DNA from: Eutreptiella sp. 'Long Island Sound 2002'
Taxonomy: Eukaryota; Euglenozoa; Euglenophyceae; Eutreptiales; Eutreptiaceae
Assembly (NCBI GenBank): GCA_964036045.1
Contig: OZ038385.1
Coordinates: 20,240,720 to 20,304,719 of the forward strand
Reading direction: 5' to 3'
Length of the DNA stretch: 64,000 bases
The notes beneath the pieces were generated by a model, which was given only the letters and a program-made list of their open reading frames with translations, had not been told where the DNA came from and made no database searches. Shown in pieces: positions 12,401 through 24,400 of this stretch. A program made the position numbers and the translations under genes. Every line of letters starts with the position of its first letter. Position 1 is the first letter of the stretch.

Positions 12401-15400
12401 GGCAGCCCCCTCCCCAAACTTGGGGGCAGAACATGGTTGCTGTTGGTGTTTATGGGTGTAAATTCGGTGCACATGGGTGTTTATTGCTCTGTGTGCAGTG
12501 CTTGATGATGGACAAGGTCGGTTACATGGGTGTGGTTCTCGGCCAACACGTTCACATTACAAAAAGTTTTTCCTCTACTGAATTTATACATGGCTTCTGA
12601 CGCATGGGTGCGGCCGCTTGGCCCAGTTGCGCCTCAGGGTGCAGCTTGGATGCATTTCTCTAGTCTTGCTACGGCCCTCCGCTACTTACATTCCAAGGAA
12701 GGAGGGTCTCTATGCATCCAATCCACTTAGGTTTCTCAGGCTACCACTGCCGACACCATGCAGCACAGATATGCGTTTACATTTACAGAGCCATCATCCC
12801 TCGTAGTGGCTACGCCCACACGGTCACGGGCACTTGTATTGAGAGGGAACCTACATCTCAAGCTGGGGTTGTGCCAAAGGTGCACAAGTTTCACCGTGCA
12901 TGGTAGCTCACTCAGCCATGGCTACAATACGATGCCCCAACTTCTGCACCCTGTGCAACCTGCATGCTAGCTCAAGGAGTTGATGAATGATAGGGTACAA
13001 AAATTTTTGTGACCACCATCATTGTGTGCATGCATCAAAGTGAAGATGATTCTGAATCATCCGTTGCTATGCACATAAATCAAAGGTTGAACAATTTCAA
13101 ATGCCTCCATTACTGTACGCATCACCCCCTCATGCCAATATTGAAAATTGTTTCCATATTGCCACAAGGAATTTACCCCGAGTGGCTCCTCACTTCAGTG
13201 CCCCATGCCTAGCCGCGTGTGTCGTGCGAAGAAGTCCCAATGCAGCCAGTGAAAAGGAGCACATGGAAGAAGTGGAGGATGAGGAGCAAGGCGGGGGGGG
13301 GGGGAGAACAAGGAGGAGGAGGAGGAGGAGGAGGAGGAGGAGGATGTGGTGTGGCACCTGGGTAGGGCGATACACGGCGCTCACGATGTGGGTGTAGGTG
13401 CCATGCCACACTGTGCTGCCGCTGGTGGCTTAGAGAACCATGAATAAACTGCATACATCCAAAATTGTAAAAGAAAATAAATAATGGTATTCACACCACA
13501 ACTAGAGAGAAACCGCATCAATCAGGAGTTGTAGAAAAATAAACAGTGACGTCCAGATCACAGCTAAGGAGAAACCACATCCTTCCAGAGTTGTAAACCA
13601 GTAAACAGTGGTGTCTAGATCACAACATGCATCTAGAGTTGTGAAAAAATCAACAGTGATGTCCAGACCAACCAGTAATAAAGAACACCCAGCGCGAGTT
13701 GTTTGAGAAAATACACAGTGGTGTCTAAATCACAACTAGGAGAAACACCATCCATCCAGAGTTTCTTTTTTAAAAAACAAAGATGTTCAGATCACAACTA
13801 GGAATAAACAGCATCCATCCAAAGTAAACAGTGGTGTCGAGGTCACATGCATGAATAAATGAATTGTCTGTACGAAGAAGGAGGCATGAAGTAGGAAAAA
13901 TGGTGCCCACCCCCCCCCCCCCACAATATTGGAAAAAAACGGGGGAAACAAAATTTTACACCGAAATAGACCATCTATTGGCCACTGGGTAGTGGCCACT
14001 GGCTCGGGTTGTGGGCCGGTCTTAGGGTAGCAGGGGCGGAGGGAGGGAGTGCCAGGTTGGGTTGTGGGCTTTAGGATTGCTAGTTGGGGGGCTTGGGGGC
14101 TGTGCCATGCTGTGCCGTGTTGTATTGTGGTGTCAGGGGGCGGGGGTTGGTTGTGTGCAATTTGTGGTCATTTTGGCTGGACCCCCCCCCCCATAAAACA
14201 GGCAAGCCGCAACGAGGACCTCACTTGGGGCTGCCCCACCTCCTCGGCGAGCCACTTGTGGGCGGGCTACTTGTAAGCCTCCTCATAACAGCGAGCCCCA
14301 AGCCCTACCCAACACGGGCTGGGCTCGCTAGGGCTGCCCGCAAGGGGACCAAGGGTGTGGTGTGGTGCGGTGTGGTCTACTGTGCCGAAGGGGTTGTCAC
14401 CAAATGGCAACTGCCGGGATGTCTTGCATGCAGGCAATGCAAAACGGGAGGGCTGTGTGTCTAAACACACACTATGTGTAGTGTGTGGTGCACGTGTGGC
14501 ATAGGGCCGTCACTCTCTTCGGTGTTGGGCGTCTTCGGTCTAGGGTTGCCCTGGGGACAACCTGCTGCTCTACTTGTGCGAAGTTCTTGCGAGCACACGC
14601 CTTTTTGCCTATGGGCCTTGGTTGGGCATTGAGAAAGCCAGCGCATGGGCAGTGGGGTTCCTTCTGTACACTGCTCTTGTATGGCGTGGCGTGGCCAAGC
14701 CTAGCATGGTGTGGTGTGGTGTGGTTTGGTGTTGTGTGTGGTGTGTTGAGTGGCAGGTTGTGGTGTGGTGTGGTGTGGTGCGTGGCCCTGAGGCAGTGGA
14801 CAGTGGGTCTCCTGCTACATGCTGCATTATATCCTTGGGGCAAAAAGCAGGGGACCTCCTGCTTCTCACTGCCACACTGCCTGGGGGCAGTGGGCAGTGG
14901 GAAGCCTGCTGCACACTGCCAAACTGCCTGGGGGCAGTGCGCAATGTAACTCCTGCAATACACCGATGCACTGCCTAGGGGCAGTGGGCATTGGAATTCC
15001 GGCTGCACGCTGCCTCACTGCACAAGGGTAGTGGGCAGTGGATCTGCTGCCACACACTGCGGCACTGGCTTAGGGCAGTGGGCACTGGACCTCCAGCGGC
15101 ACACTAAATCACCGCTCGGGGGCAGTGGGAAGTGGTGTTGTTGCGCCACTCTACCACATTGCCTTGTGGCAGTGGGCAGTGGAACTCTTGCCACACACTA
15201 CCACACTGCCTTGGGGCACTGGTTAGTGGAACTCCTGCTGCAGTGGAACTCCTGCTTCTTTGCTCGGGGGCAGTGGGTAGTGGAACTCTTGCTGCACACT
15301 GCCAAACCGCCTTGGGGGAGGGGGCACTGGGAAGCTTGCTGCACACTACCAAATTGCTTGGGGGCAATGCGGCAGTGGAACTTCTGTCACACACTGCCAC

Positions 15401-18400
15401 ATTGCCTTGGGGCAGTGGGTAGTGGAACTCCTGCTGCACTGGAACTCGTGCCTCACTGCGGGGGCAGTGGATCGTGGAACTCCTTTTGCACACTGCCAGA
15501 CCAGGGGGCGGTGGGAAGCCTGCTGCACATTGCCCAATTGCTTCGGGGCAGTGGGCAGTGGAACTCCTATAATACACTGCCGCACCGCTTGGGGGCAGTG
15601 GGCAATGGAACTCATGCAATACACCGCCGCACTGCCTTGGGGCAATGGGCAGTGGAACTCTTGCAACACACTACCGCAGTGCCTTGGGGCAGTGGGCTGT
15701 TGAACTCTTGCAACACACTGCCACATTGCTTGGGGGCAGTGGTCAGTGGAACTCTGGTTGCACAATGCCACACTACCTTGGGGCAGTGGGCATTAAAACT
15801 CTTGCTGCACACTACCACACGGCCCGGGGGTAGTGGGCTACCCTAGTGGGTAAAGCAGTGCACCGCATGAAAGGTCCTGGGTTCAAGCCCCAGTGGGGGC
15901 GGTTTGCAGGACTCTGGGCAGGATCAGGGACACCATGGGAAAATTTTTGTTTTTGTTTTTTTTTTGTGCTTTGCTTTTGTCCCCTTTGTTGGGGATCCCC
16001 AAGAAAGCAAGGGTGACATAGCACTTCTGCCCACTTGTGGGCCCCTAGAAAGCAGGGTTTGGGCAGCCAATTCTGATTTTGTCCCCCTTTGTTTGGGGAT
16101 CCCTGAGAATGCAGGGGTGATGTAGCATTTCCGCCCTCTTTTGGGCCCGCTTTGATAGTGCGCACGTTGTGGGCACGTAGTGCGCGGAGAGAACTTTTTT
16201 TTTAAAAAGACGTATTGCGCGCGTTGCAAACCCTCCCCCCCCCCTCTCCTCCAAAGGGTTTCGAAACATACATGAACTCCTTCTTCACAACATGCATGGT
16301 TCGGCCTGGGTGGGGCGCCACTGGCAACAGTGGCCGGGAATTGACTCGGGGGTGCTATGCCCTTAAACACAAGTACCACCATGCCCCCCCCCCCCCCTGT
16401 TGCAATTTTTTTTTGCCAACATACATACCGCAAAAATGTCTTAAGCCATGTATGTTGGGGTCCGGGTGCCCCCCTCCCCTTCAGCCGGCCCCAGACCCCC
16501 CCTCCCCCCGCCCTGAAATTGGCTGGAAAGTGGGAGGGAGTCGGCGTATGGCCCGATGGTACGCCCCCCCCCCCCCCCTGTGAGTGCAGCACGGCACGGC
16601 GCGGCATGGGGTGTAGTGCCGTGCCATGTCGTGCCGTGCAATTTTGCGGGGCAGTGCGGTGTGGCCTGGTCATGTGTGGTGTGGTGTGGCATGGCCTGGC
16701 ATGGTTTGGTGCTTTGTTGTGTTGTGTTGAGTGGGGTGGTGTGGTGTGGCCTGGTGTGGAGCGTTGCAGTGCGGCCCCTCCCCCTTCTGCCCACGCGCCA
16801 TCGCGCTCTGGGCCGGATTTCCTTTGCCGCTCTCCTGCTTTGGCAGGGTATCCGTGTGCATGAGCACACTGGGGCCTCATTGCACTCATGGCCCCTGTGC
16901 ATGAGCGCAGTGGGGCCTCATTGAATACCCGGCCCGTGTGCGTGAGCGCACTGGGGCCTCATTGGACTCATGGCACTGGGGCCTCATTGAATTCATGGCC
17001 CCTCTTCATGAGTGCACTGGGGCATTGAACTCCTGGCCCCTGTGCATGAGCGCACTGGGGGCCTCATTGAACTCCTGGCCCCTGTGCATGAGTGCACTGG
17101 GGCCTTAGGTGTTGTGTGGTGTTGTGCGGTGTGGTGTGATGTGGCGTGGCGTGGTGCAGTGTGGTGTAGTCTTGTGTCGGAAGGGCTGCATACATCCACA
17201 CGCCTCGCACACACAATTTTCTGCGCCCCTCAGTTGCCGAAGACCCCTCAGCCCAAATCGGAGGACACGACGCAGCATGCGAGCGCCATTGTCATCCAAT
17301 CGTGGTGGCGCCGGCTCAAGGTGCAGCGCACCACCACAGCCATGGCTGCGTCCCCCAATCTGGGCACCCGGATCCACCCGGAGCTGCCGCGGTTCGGCGC
17401 AACATACTCCGAGACCCGGCACGTGTCCCTGAAGAAGAAGCACAAGCGGTATGCTAACACACTTGACATGCTGTTCGACAACCACGACGACAAGAAGAAC
17501 CGACGGGGGCCGCCGGCGCCGCCGAGCCCCTTGTCCCCAAGGGACGCCCTAAACAAATCGGTGCAGATGTGGACTCACGCGAGCCCTAAGAGCCCCTCGA
17601 AGGAGCACAGGGCAGAGCACCGGAAGGAAAACTGGTATGACGCAGCCGTGCAGGCAGGGCGCCGAGAGGGAGGACTAGACGGGTATGCATGGTCGCGCGC
17701 ACCTTAGCGCTTAACCACGTGCCTGAGCGCGTTAACAAAAGGCGCGTGCTGCACCCTAACGTGTGGCTCAACACGCGCCTTAACATATGCGTTAAGATGT
17801 GTCTACAACATGTGCACGTTGTACACGACCTGTGCAAAGTGTCTACAGACTATACTCTGGTAAACGGACCGATGCCACTCGTCGGCCGGGTTCAAACCCA
17901 GGCCTTTCGTTGTATGGTAGTAGCTCATTGTACTGGAGGGGCAGCCCCTCCAATTTCGAACACGACCCATCTCATCCGTGTGTCACCCCATGTGGCTGGC
18001 GGAAATCGATCCCAGGAGTTGTCCGGTCCCTCAGCACACTGAGCTATGTGAGTACCCCTGGGCGGCTGGCGCTGAACCAACAGCAGTTGGCCACTCAGCC
18101 AACGGCGATTGGCACTTAACTGATGAGGATTGGCCAGCCAGCCGCGTCAAACTATGGCCAGGGGCAAAGCGTTTGTAACGGCACTTCCACGAACCTACAC
18201 GTTCTGGCCGCCTTTCTCACGTGCCTTAACGTTAAGGCACTGTTAACGCACCGTCAAAGCAATATCAATTTGCGCTCATGAAAAAGGGTCGCATAGGTCC
18301 GTTTACCCGAGCATAGTCTGCAGAGACTGCATACATGTAGACACTGTGCACATGTGCATTGCAACCCATGTGCCCGTATATGCTCCCATCACAGCGTCTT

Positions 18401-21400
18401 GGCATGAACTGATTTGTGCATGCTTGTTTACAGGCTACCTTCGTATTTTCAATGGCATTTTGTGTTTTGCCATCTGCAAAGCCATGTGACCTGTCTGAAG
18501 GGGGAAGCGGGGATCTCCCAAAGGGGCTCAGACAACCGCCACCCCGTGCACACCTTTTTCAAGCACCCCAGCCACCGTGACGGGGGCCTGGGTACCCTGC
18601 CCCCCCCTCCCTCCTTGCAATCCCCCCCCCCCATGGGGGGGGGCGTCATTTTGACGTCTTTTGACAAGAGGTTGTTGTGTTGTTCTTTGTGTGCTGGTGC
18701 CCACTATCACAGTCGACTCTTTTTCTTGTTCATACACAAATGTATGCCACAGGCGATCATGTCTGGTACCACTCTCGCAGCAGGTGTCCCACTGTTGGCA
18801 ACTGTCATTGGGCCCTCGCCCTCTGGACCTGAGTTCCTCGACATTCAATACCGGGGTACTGTCGATGTTGTGCAGCCAAGTTATGTTGTCTGGAGGCAGC
18901 TGCATCCTGTATCACTAGGATGTCTTGACCACTCTCCACAACCAGCAATCACAGCTACACCACAAGCACCTCCACCCACACGACAGGCACCTATACCCAA
19001 ACTTGTGCCCAAGTGCGGTGTGAAACGGACCTCCAAACGTCCATGGACTAGTTTTTGAAGCCCAATACGCCTACCACAGATGGCAGCAAAAGGGATGCCA
19101 TAGTGGTTATGTGCTACAGGTGCTGTCCATGCAGTGCTGCAGTGATCACGTGGTACGGTTTTGTGCAACCCCCCACCACCATAGGGGGGACCGTCACTTC
19201 ATGCCCCCCCCCCCCCCCCCAAATGGGGGTGGAGCGGCCTGACATTTGGGGGAGGGATTACAAGGGGGGGGGGGCAGCCATGAACACCTCTATGTACCAA
19301 TATCCCGTCTTCGCACACCACCCAAAACAGTCAGAGAGAAGAGGAGACATTCCAAGGGACAGCCCAAACGCATGCAGTGGAACCCACAGCTGAGACTTTT
19401 TCTTTGAACGCCATGCACAACTTCCCTTTGGGGAGGGGCGGGGCCGGAGTGTACCGTGCAGGGTTGGCAGCAACGAGCCGGCACAAGGGTGAATAAGAAA
19501 AGCTGACAACCTGAGGAGGAGCCCCCGCCCCCTAATGAAATGATAAAGATCATTTCCCCGGCTGTGAAGGTTAGCCACGCGGAGGATTCCCTCCTCAAAA
19601 GGTGAACAAGTACGTACACCTGGAAGTACCAACCGACATACTCACTCAGCCTTGATGGCACATCCGCCCCCCCTTTGACCCCCTGCCCCCCCGGAACCAG
19701 ATTTCATAGTGGGACAAAGTGAAATTTGCCGAATGAAAAATCGATTTGGGCCATTTTCAGTACACAAACTTTTGGGTTCCAGACCCCCCTCTCTTCTAAA
19801 TACAGCCTTGAGCTGCATTTATGCCTCCATGGTATGACCCGTGGTCCGGCCATGGCCATGTCGATTGGGGGGGCCTATGGCACGTGGAAGGGGCGATCTT
19901 CCGTTCGAGGCCTCCGCCGCTTGAGCACCGCATTGGTCCATAGGCGCTCGTCGTACGTCGCCATCGAGGCCAAGTACAACAACCGCATCGCCATCGATTT
20001 CGTGGAGGACGTGATCTACCAGGCGTACTCGTACATGCTCGACTGCCGGAGGGTCCCGTTCCGCTTCAACGTCCCCAAGGAACTGGGGCTGTTGCGGGTG
20101 GAGATTGACGCGATGCTGATGGGGTTTGGGGTGGAGCGCGATGAAAGATCCGAAGAGGAGATCCTGAAGGAAGATGCCCCCCCACGGCCGACCGAGAGCA
20201 AGCCCAAGACGATAGTGGGGGGCGTCCCTGGGGTGCCCGGCGTGGAGCTGCCGCGCGTGCGCACGGACGGAAGCTCAGGTGCTGCGCCAGGCTTAGGCGC
20301 CTGTGGGCACAGTGCCCTGCATGTGGTACGGGGGCGGGGCGTGCGGTGTGCAGAGTGGCGACGGGACTCGAGGTGTAGTGTGTGTGTGGGGGGGGGGGGT
20401 GCGCTTGAGGGGGAGAGACGCTGGAGGGCTCTTTCCAGAGCACGGGCACAAGCGGTTGCTGGCGGTTGGACAAGCGGTTCGGGCAAGTGCCGGCGGTTAC
20501 AAAACGGTTGGAGGGCAGTCGGGGGCAGTGGAAAGCGGGTGGACAGGAACTGACCGGCACTGTGGAGGGGGGAGGGGGTGCCCACCCCGCTTTTCAAGCG
20601 CGTCCCTGAGGGGGGAGGGGCTGTCTTGAATCACAGACTAGGCGCCAAACAGTCTTACGCACGCCGCTCGCCGGCCTTCCCGATGTTTGCGTTAGCCTAT
20701 CGTTTGCGTTTCTGGTGAGTGTGGATGAGGGAGTGTTTGAATGCATTGCTAGCTCTCCCATTGTTCCCATTTTACGTTTGCACACAGAAACCCATGGTTG
20801 TTGAAAGTCCTCCTGAACATGACGTTGGGCTCGAAGATGCATATTCATCCTGTGGTTCTGCTGACTGACAAACTGCTTCAAGCCCTGCCACCTGACCTTC
20901 CGGACTGTTTTTTTTCTCACCAAGGGTAGCCCTTGGCGACAGCCCCCCTCCTGGCCGGTGGTGAACCGCCGAACGCCAGGCAGTAATCTGTCAACCACCT
21001 GGCGGCTAATGGCCACATTGCATTCAGCACCGACTGCGGGTGAAGGTAAGATAGCAGGTGGACAGGAGCGATCACTTGGTTTGCGGTCGCGCCAGCGGTT
21101 GCGGGGCTTGACCCCCCCACCAAAGGGGCGAGGAAGGCCCCAGGGCAACCTCGAGCGAAATCCCAACCATTGCGTGTCTCTTGGCCCGGTCAGGGAAGGC
21201 TGGGACGGAGCTGCGCAGTCCAAGTCACGCTACGGACATCGTCGAACTGAGTCGGCGGTCAAGGCCGCGGGTAGGCAGGGGCGGCTGGAGTTAGGCCGCG
21301 GGTCCTACACCTTGCTGCCCCCCCCCTCCCCTACCGGACCCCTCCACCTGCACCTCCGCTTAGCTCACCTTAATCAGGCTTCACCCCCCCTCCCCCCGAA

Positions 21401-24400
21401 ACCGAAGCCCCCTCCCCCCAACGCAAGCCAATCAACAACAGCAAGAGGCCCAGACATGCAACCTCCAAGGCCAGAGGAGTGCCGAGGATGACTATCAGTG
21501 CCCCCTGTGTCCCATCGGTTCAGACGACTTTGTCCAACATTAAGCATTGATAGCCCTTGGTCTGTCAACACGCTGCGTAACTTCGATGTAGGGCACTGCT
21601 CACGGTACATATTGGATTGCTGCCTTCCCGTAGAGGACACATCTTACTGGACTAAAGGCTGAAAGTGCCTATGGCGGGGGCATTGAGCAGAACCGACCAT
21701 CGCTCTCTCTTCAACTCCCCCCGGAGTCTCTCCCAGCCAGTAAGCGGCAGGAAGCTGTGTACGGCCATGCTGGTCATACATGGTGTCTTTTCCCATCAAG
21801 CGCGTGGAGCACCTGCAGCACTTCCTTGATGCCGTGCTGTATGCAGGCAACAGGCAGATCGCAGATCGCAGTAGGGCTTCGCTCTGACTGTGTATTTTTT
21901 TTTCTCGCCAGTGCTTCTTTCACACGCCCATTTGCATTGTTCCTTCCTCCCACTCCTCTTTGAAGTTACATGCTTTTCAGTGGGTGCAATCCCACAGCTC
22001 TTGAGAGGCGGCCATGTTAAACAGGGTACGTCTACAAAAGGGCCCACCTACACGTTCGCTCAGCTCTCAGGTCTTACCCCCCTCAAACTGAACCCCCCTC
22101 GCCGTCCTGCAAACCCCTGTAACCCCGAGCCCTGTGTTTACGTTTCCCACATTGGTGGCGGTGGTGGTGAGCGCCCTCCACCCTTCACTGTCAAGGGAAT
22201 GACTGAATGTAGACGCATGCCGCCGTCGGCGTGGGAGGGCAGAAGCCTGTGAACAAAGGGACAACTGTCCCGCTCTCACCCTCCAACAACCCTGTCCTTG
22301 CTCTCGATTAGGGCGATGTGCCAGTCATTTGATGTCTGACATGTTGTGACCCCCCCCCCCCCCCCTAAGCGCCGGTGGGGGGGGGCGCCAAGGGGCAGAA
22401 ACAGCACCTGTGAGCAGCGGGACAAGTGTCACCTGGTGACAGTGATTTTCTGTGGCTGTTTGGGGGTAGTTGAGCGGGCTCCCCACCTCTGGCCCTTTAC
22501 CCCCAACCCAACGGGTGGACAACCAAACCCCCCATCCACGTGTGGAGGATTCCCTCCTCAAAAGCTGAACACTTGCGTACACCCGGAAGTAGCAACCGCA
22601 ACACTCGTTCAGCCTTGACCCCCACCCCCCCAGGGACTTGCTTTAATTTTCATTCCGGCAGGGGGGGGGGGGGGGGGCTCCCCCCTGGACCTCCTCCCCC
22701 CCGCCCTCAGCTCAAGTGCACCCGAAAACCTGGGTTTTGGCAACTTTTTTTAGTCATGGGAAAAAAGGCGCATGGCATATACTGTGTACGTGTTGCTCCA
22801 CGTCTGCTCCATATACCTTGTCTTGCAGACCACCATGCCCCAACGCTCGTTGTCAGTGTATTTCAGCTCCCCGGTCCAACCATCGCCATGCGCAAAACGC
22901 GAAGGCGTAATTGACGCGCTGCTCTATTTTAGGTTTAAAGATAGGACCACCAGTCGGAAAAAGACAAGAAGCCTACAAAGAGGCACAAAAGGCATGTGCC
23001 ACACTTTTTTTGAGCGTACCAATGGCCACACTGTGCGAGTTTGTAGCTGTGGCACAAAAAACGGCCACACGCAATCGTTCCAGTTCCACTACCGATGGAG
23101 GCTCCAGTTCAGGCGTGTCTAATTCTGACTGACAAGAAAGATCACTGTCATTTGGCATGAGATGGTGAATGTCCCGCTGTTGTAGTTGTTGTGTATTGGT
23201 GAGATGTGGGAACCCTGAATTGACATTCAATGATGAATTTCCTTTGTTTACGGCCGACAACATGACATTTCCATGTGCTGAGTTGTTCATTCTCCAATAA
23301 TTTTTCTGTTCCCTGTGGATTGGGTACGTTCCGGCAGGGGGGGGGGGGGGGATATGCATTTATATTGGGCGCACACATCTCCTACTTATTCAAAGACTGC
23401 GCAAACACATCACTACTGCCAACGCACACAGTGAAGACTGCCATCTGCACCAGCTACTTCGGTCCACAAATATCGAGGATTGGTACATTGTCCCCCTGGA
23501 ACTTGTCTGGGGTAAGTTTCGTGCTGCCATTGCAGAGAGATATTGGTGGGACAAATACCGTCGCTGGGCCATCAACGACCTCCCCCCTGCAGTACCTAAT
23601 GATGACGGTAAACCCAGCAAAAAGGTACCTCACAGGGCTGTTCAGGTGCTGCGTAGCCTTTCTGCTGCACGGGCCGACCATGATTTTGCCAGAGCCGCGG
23701 CTCTACAAAAGGAAGCCGCCATTGTTGCTCGTGAGATGAATATTCCTCTGTTCATGCCTGCTTACATCCGTGTCCCGTATCTTGCTAGACCGCAAAAACC
23801 ATATTTTGCGCGTATCATTACCAGGCTATTACGCAAGGTACCCTGCACATCATGGGAGCGACAGGCTCTTAAGTCACACATTTTTCTAGTCCGAACCGTC
23901 CCATATACTGTCCGGTCTGTTTTTGAACATCACAGTAACAAAAATGAACGTGTCTCTGAAATGCCTGAGTGCCACTGCACTGATTCCTCTCGCTACTTAT
24001 GGGAATAAGCTGGTCCAGTTACGGCATACCAGGGCCACTTTGCTCTACTTCCTGTTTCCTTGATATATAACAGTTTTGCCTTGCGCTCCAAGGACCCTCT
24101 GCCAATTCGAGGCCACGACGCACGCTCTACTGCTATCACTGAGCGCACCACACTGGCACGTCTGTTGAATGTGCCTGCACATGAGAATTGGGATGTCTCT
24201 TTACCTGCATCCATTTTTCCAGACACCGGTGCAATGTTGAACTGGGTCCAACACATAGCAGAGCAAGTGTCACACATGGCCGTTATCCGGGTGGTAGACA
24301 AGTTCCCTGGTGCCCTCTGGGGCTTCTGTAGGCAGTGGATGTGGGCCCAGTTGCAGGCATTTTTGCGAGCTGAGCGCTATCAACCACATTCTTCTGCCGC

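Noticed and set aside
14790-15836. CRISPR array
   Set aside because: Repeats are adjacent with degenerate, non-unique intervals, in a eukaryotic intron. This is a minisatellite.
18414-19058. 214-codon plus-strand frame
   Set aside because: It runs through poly(C) and poly(G) DNA, is Pro/Ser-rich and has no motif. It lies in an intron.
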